Assembly: GCA_036826635.1 (NCBI GenBank)
Contig: DAISVY010000010.1
Location: forward strand, 62,001 to 126,000
DNA length: 64,000 nt
Origin: DAISVY01 sp036826635
GTDB taxonomy: Bacteria; Zixibacteria; MSB-5A5; GN15; FEB-12
Direction: 5' to 3'
Positions within the stretch are counted from its first letter, which is position 1. Each line of letters begins with the position of its first letter. Of this stretch, positions 25,955-35,115 are shown piece after piece. Under the pieces are notes generated by a model. That model saw only the letters and a list, made by a program, of their open reading frames with translations. It did no database searches and was not told where the DNA came from. Position numbers and translations under genes: made by a program.

Positions 25955-26656
25955 GTGACAAAAAATCAACCCCGAATGATGCTGCTCGATGGCGTACGGG
26001 CCGGTTTGGCGGCGGTAACGTTGTCGCTGGCCGTTTGGGGGTGTTACGGTACGACCGGGCGTAACATGGCCACCGACGCCGAGCCATCGGAGAAAATACG
26101 GGTCGAAGCCTACTCTTTTGACGCTCGTCTGCACCGCGATGGTAAACCGACGAGTTTCAAGCTGCGCGTTTTTCAAACCGACACGGTGCTGGCCCTTTCC
26201 GGAACCGGGTATCTTGGCAAGGGAGCGCTGAAAGGTCGACTTACCACGGACTCTCTTGAGGTTTATTTCCCGGCATCGAATGAGTACCTGTACGAGGCGC
26301 TGGCGGATATTCTGACTTCTTCCGACTGTCCCGTATCACCGACCGGTCTGGACTTGCTGGTTTTGTTTCGTTCGCTGCCCGACTCTCTGGAACCAGCCGA
26401 AGAGCTTCGCGTGACGGCCGATTACCACAACGCCGGACGTCCGGTTTTTGTTGTGCATTCGCCGGGCTGTAACTGGCGGATCGAGCTGGTTTACGACCGT
26501 CAGAAAACCGGCTGGCGGTTGCGGGAATTCGATTTTGACGACGGTGACCGGGTGAGATTTCATGCCGAGCGCGCGAAGTACAAAGCCGAGGCGAAGATTA
26601 AGCGGAGTCTCTTCAACGTGCCGCGTCTCGCCGATGCCAAGCGCATCTCTTTATGA
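25955..26656 (+). CDS. Lipoprotein of unknown function
   Basis: 233 residues if the GTG at 25955 is used; ATG codons at 25976 and 25979 are alternatives and none has a strong ribosome site. The signal ends L-A-V-W-G-C, the same odd Trp-Gly-Cys lipobox as the lipoprotein at 12987. The body (DARLHRDGKPTSFKLRVFQTD, ALSGTGYLGKGALKG) resembles beta-strand-rich DUF4292/LolB-like outer membrane lipoproteins, but I cannot assign it. It lies two bases after the M50 gene and just ahead of the MsbA-like gene, which suggests an envelope role. Confidence 0.75.
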   Translation: MTKNQPRMMLLDGVRAGLAAVTLSLAVWGCYGTTGRNMATDAEPSEKIRVEAYSFDARLHRDGKPTSFKLRVFQTDTVLALSGTGYLGKGALKGRLTTDSLEVYFPASNEYLYEALADILTSSDCPVSPTGLDLLVLFRSLPDSLEPAEELRVTADYHNAGRPVFVVHSPGCNWRIELVYDRQKTGWRLREFDFDDGDRVRFHAERAKYKAEAKIKRSLFNVPRLADAKRISL

Positions 26657-26741
26657 CAATTGCCGTTTCGAACCGAGGCGATTGACTTCTTCGGTATAAT
26701 TCGTCATCTTACCTGCTTATATTTTGTTACGGAGAGCCCGG

Positions 26742-28631
26742 TTGAATATATACACGCGGACATTTTCGGTTCTCAAACCGTACTGGAAACATCTCGTAAC
26801 GGCCTCGTCTTCGGCGGCTCTGCACGCTGTTTTCTCGGCGGTGTTGTTCTGGATGATCGGCCCGTTGCTGATGACTTTGTTCCAAGTGGAGACATTCTCG
26901 GGGATGGACGCGGGAACGGTTCAGATCGAACAGCACTCGACCGCGGTGCCCGGTGACGAACAACCCGCAAGCGCACCCGCCGACTGGGTTTACGGCATTA
27001 AAGATTCGGTAAAGGGCTGGATTGACAATCTCGTGGCCGGGGATGATCGTCGCGACACCCTGGTCAATTTCTGCATTCTTATTCTGGCGGTAGCCCTCAT
27101 CAAGAACATTTTCTACTACATTCAGGCGTTCTTCATGGTCTGGGTACAACAGTCGATCATGCGAAACTTCCGTGACCGGTTGTTCGATAAATACCAGCGG
27201 TTGTCACTGGCCTATTTTCATTCCCGTCGAACCGGCCAGATCATTTCGCGCGTAACCAACGATGTGGTAGTGCTGAATGATTCGATAGACATCGGCTTCA
27301 ATCGTCTGGTGACCGATTCCGTGACCCTGATAGTCCTGGCGGCTTCGTTGGTAATACTGAGCTGGCAGTTGACTTTGCTGGCGACGGTGGTTTTGCCGGT
27401 GGTGTTCGGTTTCATCTGGTTCATCGGCAAGAAAATGCGCAAATACTCGGCCCGGGCGCAGCGTAAGATGGCCGATGTCAACTCGGTTCTGGAAGAAGCG
27501 GTCAATAACGTCCGCATCGTGAAGGCATTCTCGATGGAGGACTTCGAATCAAAGAAATTTTTCGCCACCACCGCCGAGTATTTTCGGTCGCTGGTGCGGA
27601 TGCGACGTATCCGGCATTTGTCTTCGCCGATCAACGATATTCTGGCGACTGTCGCCGGTGCGACCATACTCTATTATGCCGGGGTCCAGATTATCGCCGG
27701 TAGTGGCACGATTGACGTCGGGGATTTCATTACTTTCATCGTTATCATGTTCTCCATGATAAAACCGGTCAAATCACTCAGCCAGATTCATATCAAGGTT
27801 CAGGAAGGTATGGCGGCCGCCGAACGGATTTTCGAGGTGATGGACACCGAGGAGAAAATAACGGAACGGCCGGGAGCGCGGAAGATCGAGAGTTTCGAAA
27901 AGGCCATCAAGTATGACCGGGTCTCGTTTGCCTATATCGCCGATGAAAAGGTGCTCAGCGACATTTCGCTGGAGGTCGGTCGGGGAGAAATGGTCGCGAT
28001 TGTGGGACCGTCGGGAGCCGGCAAATCGACCCTGCTTGACCTGTTACCGCGTTTCTATGATCCTCAGCGGGGATCGATTACTATCGACGGGTATGATATC
28101 AGAGATCTGTCGCTCAAATCGTTGCGCGGGCTGATGGGCATCGTTACGCAAGAAACGTATCTGTTCAACGATACGGTGTTTAACAACATCGCTTACGGTC
28201 AGAACGGCAGTGCGGCCGAGAGAGTCGAAGAAGCCGCACGCATGGCCAACGCCCACGAGTTTATCTCCGGTTTCGATAACGGCTATCAAACCCTGGTGGG
28301 TAATCGCGGGATCATGCTCTCGGGCGGGCAGCGCCAGCGTATTGCCATTGCGCGGGCCTTGCTGAAGAATCCGCAGATTCTGATTTTTGACGAGGCCACT
28401 TCGGCACTCGATACCGAGTCGGAAGTGCTGGTACAGGAAGCTATCGACCGTTTGATGGCCAACCGCACGGCGCTCGTGATTGCTCATCGGTTGTCGACGA
28501 TAAAAAGCGCCAACCGTATTCTGGTCCTGGACCGGGGACGCATCGTTGAATCCGGTTCACACGATGAACTGATAGAACAAGGCGGGTTATACCGACGCCT
28601 CTATATGCTGCAGTTCGAGGATCAGCAATGA
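26742..28631 (+). CDS. MsbA-like ABC exporter (half transporter)
   Basis: 629 residues. I chose TTG 26742 because GGAG lies 7 bases before it; an upstream TTG at 26724 is possible. Six transmembrane helices (~15-330) and one nucleotide-binding domain: Walker A GPSGAGKST, Q loop, signature LSGGQRQRIAIARALL, Walker B ILIFDEATSALD and the switch His in IAHRLST. It is the fused type that works as a homodimer. Directly upstream of four glycosyltransferases with ATGA overlaps, so the likely cargo is a lipid A-core precursor flipped across the inner membrane. An insertion of ~40 residues (~70-110) between TM1 and TM2 lengthens the periplasmic loop. Confidence 0.92.
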   Translation: MNIYTRTFSVLKPYWKHLVTASSSAALHAVFSAVLFWMIGPLLMTLFQVETFSGMDAGTVQIEQHSTAVPGDEQPASAPADWVYGIKDSVKGWIDNLVAGDDRRDTLVNFCILILAVALIKNIFYYIQAFFMVWVQQSIMRNFRDRLFDKYQRLSLAYFHSRRTGQIISRVTNDVVVLNDSIDIGFNRLVTDSVTLIVLAASLVILSWQLTLLATVVLPVVFGFIWFIGKKMRKYSARAQRKMADVNSVLEEAVNNVRIVKAFSMEDFESKKFFATTAEYFRSLVRMRRIRHLSSPINDILATVAGATILYYAGVQIIAGSGTIDVGDFITFIVIMFSMIKPVKSLSQIHIKVQEGMAAAERIFEVMDTEEKITERPGARKIESFEKAIKYDRVSFAYIADEKVLSDISLEVGRGEMVAIVGPSGAGKSTLLDLLPRFYDPQRGSITIDGYDIRDLSLKSLRGLMGIVTQETYLFNDTVFNNIAYGQNGSAAERVEEAARMANAHEFISGFDNGYQTLVGNRGIMLSGGQRQRIAIARALLKNPQILIFDEATSALDTESEVLVQEAIDRLMANRTALVIAHRLSTIKSANRILVLDRGRIVESGSHDELIEQGGLYRRLYMLQFEDQQ

Positions 28632-29749
28632 ACCTCCTTTTTCTCGATTCGGTTGACCGGCAGACGTTCGGCGGCTACGAGAATTGGATTCTCTTAGTTG
28701 CGGACCATTTTGTGCACCGGGGGCATAGCGTGACGCTGGCCGGCCGACGTGGTTCGGAGTATCTTCGGCGGGCGCGGGCATTCGGGGGCGGACTCGACAC
28801 GCTGGAACTGGATATAGGCAGCGATTTCGGCCCGCTTACGATGCAAAAGCTGAAACGCTTTCTTCGGGACAACCGGATCGATCTGATGACGGTGAATTTC
28901 AACAAAGATGTCCGTTTGGGGGGAATGGCTGCCCGATGGCAGGGCAACACCAAAGTCGTCTGGAGAATCGGTCTGGATATTACCGGGAACGGTTTCCTTC
29001 ATCGGTTCCTGAGTCCGAAGCTGATCGATGGTGTTATCGTTCCTTCGCACGCTCTCAAAACACAGGTGACACGGTGGGGATATCTCACCGATGACATGGT
29101 GCGAGTAATTCATAACGGAACGGCGGACAAAACGTTTGTGCGTCCCGATACCGAGGCGGCCCGGCAACTCAGGGGAAAATATGGGCTGGCGGCGGATAGT
29201 GTGGTAGCCGTTACGGTCGGGCGATTCGTCGATCAGAAGGGCCATGTTTACTTAGTCGAGGCGGCTCCCGGGATAGTCAAGGCGCATCCCCGGATAGTGT
29301 TTCTGTTTCTTGGCGACGGTCCTCATGAGAGCATGCTTCGGGAGAAAATCGCCGACAGGGATTTACGGGATCATTTCGTTTTCGCCGGAATGCTCGATGA
29401 TATCGATCTGGAACTGGCCGGAGCCGATTTGATGATCCACCCGGCCGTTGAGGAGCCGTTTTCGCATGCTATTCTGGAGTGTATGCGGGCCGGTTTGCCG
29501 ATTGTTGCCAGCCGGGTCGGGGGAGTGCCCGAAGCGCTGACCGATGGCGAGACGGCTTTGCTTGTCGAGGCGGGTCAACCCGAACAGTTGAGCGCGGCGG
29601 TGACGGACCTTCTGTCTTCGCCGGAGAGAATGGTGATGTTCGGGCAGCGGAATCAGGAACGATGGCGGCGTGATTTTCGTCTTGAAACGATGATGCGAAA
29701 AGTGGAAGACTATTTCGCCGAGGTGCTCGGGACGGGTGGGACCGCATGA
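28628..29749 (+). CDS. GT4 family glycosyltransferase
   Basis: 373 residues, GT-B fold. The N-terminal half has D-R-Q-T-F-G-G-Y-E-N for acceptor binding. The C-terminal half has V-G-R-F-V-D-Q-K-G-H, FLGDGP and the nucleotide-sugar E-x7-E signature in EEPFSHAILE. It transfers an activated sugar with retention, presumably onto the LPS core. ATG overlaps the stop of the exporter by 4 bases and its own stop overlaps the next ATG by 4. Confidence 0.92.
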   Translation: MNLLFLDSVDRQTFGGYENWILLVADHFVHRGHSVTLAGRRGSEYLRRARAFGGGLDTLELDIGSDFGPLTMQKLKRFLRDNRIDLMTVNFNKDVRLGGMAARWQGNTKVVWRIGLDITGNGFLHRFLSPKLIDGVIVPSHALKTQVTRWGYLTDDMVRVIHNGTADKTFVRPDTEAARQLRGKYGLAADSVVAVTVGRFVDQKGHVYLVEAAPGIVKAHPRIVFLFLGDGPHESMLREKIADRDLRDHFVFAGMLDDIDLELAGADLMIHPAVEEPFSHAILECMRAGLPIVASRVGGVPEALTDGETALLVEAGQPEQLSAAVTDLLSSPERMVMFGQRNQERWRRDFRLETMMRKVEDYFAEVLGTGGTA

Positions 29750-30858
29750 GAGCGATTAAGACCCTTGAGCATAAATTCAAGGCTGCTCTGTTTTTCCTGC
29801 TTCGGGCTTTTCTGAAGAAGGGGCGATCCGGTTACGATAAGATCGACGGCAAGGCCATAACCCGCGTGCTTTTTCTCCGGCCGGAAAAAATCGGCGACAT
29901 GGTTATATCGTTTCCGGTTTTCGACGCACTTAAAGCGAAGTATCCGCATATTCGTATCGGTCTGCTTGGCTCACCCAGAAATTACGGTATAATCAGGCAG
30001 GATCCCCGTTTCGACCGCATCTTTCTCTTCAGGAAAAAACCGCTTCGGGACCTGCGGGAGTTGCTGGCCATGCGGCGGGAGAAATACGATTGTGTCCTGG
30101 ACATGATAAACGATGACTCCATGACAACGTTGCTGTTCTCCCAGTTCGCGGCGAAGACCAGCCCGCGCGTCGGTATCGGCAAGCTGAAATACGAGACTTT
30201 TTACGATTACAATTTCGTTCATGCCGACGGGGTGGGCGGACATATAATCGACAATACGCTCAAACTGCTTCGGCCGTTCGGTATCGACGGCGACACGGTC
30301 AATCGCTATGCTTCGCCGTATGTGCCGGACGACGTGATGGCCGGCGTGAATGAATTCATCCGGGCTATCGATCCCGAGGCGAGCGGTCTTCGGGTGGGGT
30401 TTAATCTGTCGGCGGGCAAACCGAATCGTATCTGGGCGCCGGAGAAAGCGGAACAACTGGCCCGCAGGCTTCTGGCTGTGTCGGAAAACCTGCGTCTTAT
30501 TCTGATTGCGACTCCCGATGATCGGGCGAGGGGAGAAGCGCTGCTCGCTCGTTTGGATGGCGCGGCGGTGCTTGTGCCACCCGGTCAGAATTTGCTTCAG
30601 GTAAGCGGTTTGATTTCGCGGTTGCAGCTTCTGATCTCACCGGATACGTCGCTGATCCACATCGCCCGGTCTTTTCGCGTGCCGGTGGTGGGGCTGTACA
30701 GCCGAGGCAGTAAGAACTTTCGGCGCTGGCGGCCGTTTGACCAGGCCGACGGTGCGGTTGTCGCCGAGGCCGAGGACGACTTGTTCGATATTACCGCGGA
30801 TCAAGTATACCGGCAGGTTGTTTCAGTATTGGAGAGAGAAAAGCTGGTGTCGTCATGA
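29746..30858 (+). CDS. GT9 family glycosyltransferase (heptosyltransferase-like)
   Basis: 370 residues. The N-terminal LRPEKIGDMVISFPVFDALK is the acceptor/ADP-heptose lobe of the WaaC/WaaF family; the C-terminal F-N-L-S-A-G-K-P-N-R-I-W and SPDTSLIHIARSF...V-G-L-Y-S complete the GT9 pattern. It probably adds a heptose or similar sugar to the inner core. The usual H-P-G-S is replaced by N-L-S-A-G, so donor choice may differ. Overlaps both neighbours by 4 bases. Confidence 0.9.
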   Translation: MRAIKTLEHKFKAALFFLLRAFLKKGRSGYDKIDGKAITRVLFLRPEKIGDMVISFPVFDALKAKYPHIRIGLLGSPRNYGIIRQDPRFDRIFLFRKKPLRDLRELLAMRREKYDCVLDMINDDSMTTLLFSQFAAKTSPRVGIGKLKYETFYDYNFVHADGVGGHIIDNTLKLLRPFGIDGDTVNRYASPYVPDDVMAGVNEFIRAIDPEASGLRVGFNLSAGKPNRIWAPEKAEQLARRLLAVSENLRLILIATPDDRARGEALLARLDGAAVLVPPGQNLLQVSGLISRLQLLISPDTSLIHIARSFRVPVVGLYSRGSKNFRRWRPFDQADGAVVAEAEDDLFDITADQVYRQVVSVLEREKLVSS

Positions 30859-31628
30859 ACAGGCTGTCGGTTGTCATAATTGCCATGAACGAAGAGGCCA
30901 ATTTGCCGCGCTGTCTGAAATCGGTTGAGTGGGCCGATGATGTCGTCATGGTCGACAGCGGTTCAACCGATCGCACCGCGGAAATCGCGCGGGAGTTCGG
31001 AGCCCGGGTGTTCGATACGGAGTGGCGTGGTTTCGGGTTAGTCAAACGGGAGGCCGTGGCCCACGCCGAGGGCGACTGGATTTTGTCGATTGACGCCGAC
31101 GAAGTTGTCCCGCCGGAATTGGCGGCCGAAATACGGCAGGTGATCGCTGATTCAAACGATAAGGTTGGTTATTACATTCCGCGCCGGACGCAGTTTCTGG
31201 GACGGTGGATATACCATTGTGGCTGGTATCCTGATCCGGTGCTCCGTCTGTTTCGACGGGGCCGGGGTGATTTCGACGCCGCCGTGGTGCACGAACAGGT
31301 TGTTGTTTCCGGCCCGGTCGGGCAGCTTCGGAACGATTTGCTGCATTACAGCTATCCGTCACTGGATTGCTATTTCGAAAAGTTTAATCGATACACCACT
31401 CTGGCTGCGGAGAAAGCTCTGGCCGAGGGGCGAACCGCCGGGGTTTGGCAAATCGTCATGCGACCGCTGGCCTGTTTCCTGAAGCATTATATTTTCAAAC
31501 GGGGATTTCTCGACGGTTTGGAAGGATTGGTTTTGTCGGTTTTGTCGGCCTGTCACGTTTTGGTGAAATATGCCAAGCTGCGTGATCTGGTCCGAAAAAA
31601 TAAAACGAAAGAGACGACTGCGATATGA
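30855..31628 (+). CDS. GT2 family glycosyltransferase (WaaE/KdtX-like)
   Basis: 257 residues. GT-A fold: LSVVIIAMNEEANLPRCL, D-S-G-S-T-D-R-T, the metal-binding D-A-D in SIDADE, and a W-x-x-K/R-type tail region. Closest in style to the LPS-core beta-1,4-glucosyltransferase WaaE. The C-terminal ~60 residues (PLACFLKHYIFKRGFLDGLEGL) form the amphipathic membrane-associated helices typical of that group. Overlaps both neighbours by 4 bases. Confidence 0.9.
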   Translation: MNRLSVVIIAMNEEANLPRCLKSVEWADDVVMVDSGSTDRTAEIAREFGARVFDTEWRGFGLVKREAVAHAEGDWILSIDADEVVPPELAAEIRQVIADSNDKVGYYIPRRTQFLGRWIYHCGWYPDPVLRLFRRGRGDFDAAVVHEQVVVSGPVGQLRNDLLHYSYPSLDCYFEKFNRYTTLAAEKALAEGRTAGVWQIVMRPLACFLKHYIFKRGFLDGLEGLVLSVLSACHVLVKYAKLRDLVRKNKTKETTAI

Positions 31629-32668
31629 ATAAAGAGTTGGCGTTGTACCCCGGTGATCGAATTTTGATAAGTCGCACCGACCGGCTGGGCGATCTTATTC
31701 TGGCCCTGCCGTTCGTGGAGAGTATGAAGTTGCGTTACCCGGAGTGCTGCGTGGATGTTCTGGCTTCGCTTTATGCGTCGCCGATTCTCGAAAATAACCC
31801 GCGGATCGATCATATATTGAGAGTGCAGAACGATCAGTTGATGATCAGCCGCAATTACCGCAAAGACCTGGAACGGAAAATCCGTGCGGCCGGGTATAAA
31901 ATGGTCATCGCCCTGTATCCGGAACGGAGGATATGTCATCTGTTTTACCAGATCAACATTCCCCATCGGTTGGGCACGGCGGGGCGGTTTCATTCGGTCT
32001 TCTTCAATCATCATTTGCTGCACAGCCGAAAAGCGAACAAGAAACACGAGTATCAGTACAATCTTGATTTCCTGCGCTTTTTCCGCAACGGGCCCACCGT
32101 GCATCGTCCGGTCGTTTATCCGACGGAGAGAGAGATGAAAAACGCCCGACGCATTCTGAGCGATGCCGGAATTGAGGGAAGTTTCGTGGTTGTTCATCCC
32201 GGTTCGGGCGGTTCAGCCGAGCGCTGGCCGATGGATCGTTTTATATTGTTGTATCAGGCTCTGGAAAAAGCGGGCTATCAGGTGATCGTGACGGGGTCGG
32301 AGGAGGAAGGGGAGATGGTACGGCAGTTGTCCGGTAAGTTGGGGGTGAAGGTTAACCAGATCACCGGAGAAACCGACCTAAGAACTTTGGCGGCTGTTCT
32401 CTCGCAATCTTCGGCGGTCGTGGCCAATTCGACCGGTCCGCTGCACCTTGCGGTGGCTGTCGGCACGCGCGTGGTCGGGCTTTACCCGGGCAAGCAAATC
32501 ATGTCGCCGGTGCGCTGGGGACCGGTGGGAGAAGGACACATGGTGATACAACCGACTAACAGCGATTGTCAGTGTCCGCCGAAACAGTGTATCTGCATGA
32601 GAACGATATCAGTCGAGAGAGTGGCCGAAGCCGTGGATATGGTCTGTGAAAGTAATGCAAGACGATAA
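31625..32668 (+). CDS. GT9 family glycosyltransferase, ADP-heptose:LPS heptosyltransferase-like
   Basis: 347 residues. LISRTDRLGDLILALPFVESMK at the N-terminus and VVHPGSGGSAERWPM, VVANSTGPLHLAVAVGT and VVGLYPGK in the C-terminal lobe give a complete GT9 signature, including the HPG motif the other GT9 protein lacks. Likely an inner-core heptosyltransferase. A Cys-rich end (D-C-Q-C-P-P-K-Q-C-I-C) is unusual. The rel gene begins inside its 3' end. Confidence 0.92.
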   Translation: MNKELALYPGDRILISRTDRLGDLILALPFVESMKLRYPECCVDVLASLYASPILENNPRIDHILRVQNDQLMISRNYRKDLERKIRAAGYKMVIALYPERRICHLFYQINIPHRLGTAGRFHSVFFNHHLLHSRKANKKHEYQYNLDFLRFFRNGPTVHRPVVYPTEREMKNARRILSDAGIEGSFVVVHPGSGGSAERWPMDRFILLYQALEKAGYQVIVTGSEEEGEMVRQLSGKLGVKVNQITGETDLRTLAAVLSQSSAVVANSTGPLHLAVAVGTRVVGLYPGKQIMSPVRWGPVGEGHMVIQPTNSDCQCPPKQCICMRTISVERVAEAVDMVCESNARR

Positions 32669-34832
32669 AACTCCGATACCGATGAACCTGGCGCAGTTCA
32701 TCATCCAGGTCGAATCGCGCAACTCGAATATAGACATTCCCCTGTTGCGACGGGCCTATGAATTTTCGGCCCGGGCTCACGAGGGACAGAAGCGCGAATC
32801 GGGCGAGCCGTTCATTGAACACTGTCACGAGACGGCTATTATTCTGGCCGAGTTTCACATGGACTCCACCACGCTTGCGGCCGGATTGCTGCATGACGTG
32901 GTCGAGGATACCGAATTTACCCTGCAAAATATACGCGATGAGTTCGGCGACGAGGTGGCGGAACTGGTCGACGGGGTAACCAAAATAGGGGCGGTGCAAT
33001 TCAATTCTATCGAGGAGCAGCAGGTCGAGTATTTTCGCAAGATGTTGCTCAGCATGGCCAAAGATATCCGGGTCATTCTTATCAAGCTGGCCGACCGCGT
33101 TCATAATATGCGTACTCTCGATCATCTCTCACCCGAACGACGCAAGCGTATTGCCCAGGAAACGAGAGATGTCTATGCCCCGCTGGCGCATCGTCTGGGA
33201 ATCAACAAGGCCAAGGTGGAGCTTGAAGACCTCTCTCTGAAGCACCTTAAGCCCGACGTTTACATGGAGTTGGTGAAGGCGGTCAAAGAGAAGCGGGAAG
33301 AGCGCGAGAAGTATGTCGAAGAAGTGGTCGGGCCGATAAGGACGGCGCTAAATAAGGACGAGATACGGGCCACCGTGTATGGTCGGGCCAAGCATTTGGA
33401 TTCGATTTACCGGAAGATAGTCCTTCGCAAGGTCGCTTTCGAACAGATATATGACCTTCTGGCTATCCGTGTGCTGGTCAACAGTGAGCGTGACTGTTAT
33501 CATACTTTGGGCATTATTCACTCGATGTGGAAACCGGTGTCGGGAAGATTTCACGACTATATCGCCAATCCCAAGCCCAATGGCTATCGTTCTTTGCATA
33601 CCACCGTGTTCGGGCCTCGCAACAAAACCGTCGAGATACAGATTCGCACCCACCAGATGCATCATATCGCCGAGAACGGGATCGCCGCTCACTGGCTCTA
33701 CAAAGAAGGCCGCCGCCAGATGAGTCGCGACGATCGCGAAATGATCTGGTTGCGCGATGTTCTCGAATGGCAAAAGGACATGACCAATCCTTCGGAGTTC
33801 ATGGAATATCTTCAGATGGACCTGTACTCCGACGACATCTTCGTTTATACGCCGAACGGCAAACTGGTCCACCTTCCGGCCGGTGCCACCCCTCTTGATT
33901 TCGCTTTTCAGATACATACCGAAGTCGGGCTGCACTGTGCCGGGGCCAAAATAAATAATCGTCTGCAACCGCTGTCGACACGCCTTAATTCCGGGGATCA
34001 GGTCGAGATAATAACCAATCCCAACCGTACCCCCTCGCACGATTGGCTCAAGCTGGTAAAAACTTCTTCGGCGCGTTCCAAAATACGGCGCTGGCTCAAT
34101 CAGGCGGGTTTTGAACAATCGGTAAGTCTGGGTCGCGAGATTCTTCAGCGTAAGCTTCGCGAACTGCGACTTCAGATGCCCCCCGACGACGAGCTTCAGG
34201 AATATGCCGAACAACTCAACCGCAAGTCGGTGGATGAACTTCTCGCCGCTATAGGAAACGGTTCGGCCAGTGCCCGCTCGCTCATCAACCTGTTGATGCC
34301 CGAACCGAAGAAAGAAACAGTCGGACTGGTCGGCCGCGTTATTGATCGTATACGCGGCAGCAAGGGTATTCGTATTCAGGGGTTCGACAATATGATGTTT
34401 CGATTTGCCGGTTGCTGTCAACCGGTACCGGGAGAAGAAATCGTCGGTTTCATCACGCGGGGACGAGGGGTTACCGTGCATCATGCCGAATGTCCGGTGG
34501 CTATCGATCTGGCCAACCGGTATCCGGAGCGAAAGATTGAAGTTGGTTGGGATGCCGGGCGGGATCAGTCCTTTGTTGTTCAGTTGGAGATCATTGTCGA
34601 AGACCGCAAGGGAATGCTGCGCGACATAACCCAGGTTGTTGCCGACTCCAACACCAACGTGAAAGCGGCCGAGATACTCTCCGGGGATACTACCGCGATT
34701 GGCCGTTTTTTGGTGGAAGTATCAAACCTCTCGCATCTGAACCGGATTATCGACAAGGTGCGGAAGGTTAAGGGGGTCATCCAGGTGCAGCGCATGCGCC
34801 GTCACGATCGTCAGGATCAGGATACGGAATAG
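32646..34832 (+). CDS. rel: Bifunctional (p)ppGpp synthetase/hydrolase Rel
   Basis: 728 residues with standard domain order. HD hydrolase at ~35-180 with intact H-C-H-E and LLHDVVEDT. The synthetase at ~235-345 has R-A-K-H-L-D-S-I-Y-R-K and FHDYIANPKPNGYRSLHT, TGS is at ~385-445, and a zinc-finger-like region contains C-C-Q-P-V-P-G-E and H-H-A-E-C. ACT is at ~645-720. The intact HD motif argues for SpoT/Rel rather than synthetase-only RelA. The start is GTG 32646 or ATG 32655, both inside the preceding GT9 gene (14-23 bases overlap). This couples stringent-response output to the envelope cluster. A terminator follows. Confidence 0.94.
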   Translation: MKVMQDDKTPIPMNLAQFIIQVESRNSNIDIPLLRRAYEFSARAHEGQKRESGEPFIEHCHETAIILAEFHMDSTTLAAGLLHDVVEDTEFTLQNIRDEFGDEVAELVDGVTKIGAVQFNSIEEQQVEYFRKMLLSMAKDIRVILIKLADRVHNMRTLDHLSPERRKRIAQETRDVYAPLAHRLGINKAKVELEDLSLKHLKPDVYMELVKAVKEKREEREKYVEEVVGPIRTALNKDEIRATVYGRAKHLDSIYRKIVLRKVAFEQIYDLLAIRVLVNSERDCYHTLGIIHSMWKPVSGRFHDYIANPKPNGYRSLHTTVFGPRNKTVEIQIRTHQMHHIAENGIAAHWLYKEGRRQMSRDDREMIWLRDVLEWQKDMTNPSEFMEYLQMDLYSDDIFVYTPNGKLVHLPAGATPLDFAFQIHTEVGLHCAGAKINNRLQPLSTRLNSGDQVEIITNPNRTPSHDWLKLVKTSSARSKIRRWLNQAGFEQSVSLGREILQRKLRELRLQMPPDDELQEYAEQLNRKSVDELLAAIGNGSASARSLINLLMPEPKKETVGLVGRVIDRIRGSKGIRIQGFDNMMFRFAGCCQPVPGEEIVGFITRGRGVTVHHAECPVAIDLANRYPERKIEVGWDAGRDQSFVVQLEIIVEDRKGMLRDITQVVADSNTNVKAAEILSGDTTAIGRFLVEVSNLSHLNRIIDKVRKVKGVIQVQRMRRHDRQDQDTE

Positions 34833-34859
34833 CCGCAGGCCGTCGGGAATTATCCGAGT

Positions 34860-34973
34860 ACAAAAAGACTCTCGCCAAAACGAGAGTCTTTCTGTTGTGC
34901 CCTGCTTGTTGCGACCGGTGTAGAGGGGGGGGCTCGTGAACACACTCAGCCGCGTAGAATAACAAGCTGGTTT
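34860..34973 (-). ncRNA. Candidate C-rich small RNA C
   Basis: Unrecognised. On the minus strand, GCTTGTT (34966-34960) pairs with AACAAGC (34909-34903). Inside, GTGT/ACAC closes a loop that holds eight Cs (34932-34925) followed by TCTACACC. The bidirectional terminator at 34893-34864 ends the transcript. A weak promoter (TTGCAT 35009-35004, TATTGC 34985-34980, 18-base spacer) lies just upstream. The C-run-TCTAC motif matches the elements at 5503-5606 and 14780-14952. It sits downstream of the M28 peptidase gene and could instead be processed from that mRNA. Confidence 0.4.
34864..34893. terminator. Bidirectional intrinsic terminator after rel and after small RNA C
   Basis: AAAGACTCTCG (34864-34874) pairs with CGAGAGTCTTT (34881-34891). 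Preceded by A5 and followed by T-rich sequence, so it can work on both strands. Confidence 0.85.
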
Positions 34974-35115
34974 CACAAGGCAATATGGTAAATGCAAACA
35001 CAAATGCAAGCAGTTTCGCGACAATCGGGGTAGCCTTTGGGCGGTGCCCCGGCGAGCCGACTGAACTGCCAGTGCACAAACTGTGTGTCAGGGCGAAAGC
35101 TCAATAGTAATTGCC

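Noticed and set aside
33348..34484. 378-codon minus-strand frame
   Set aside because: Antisense shadow of rel; no motif or start signal.
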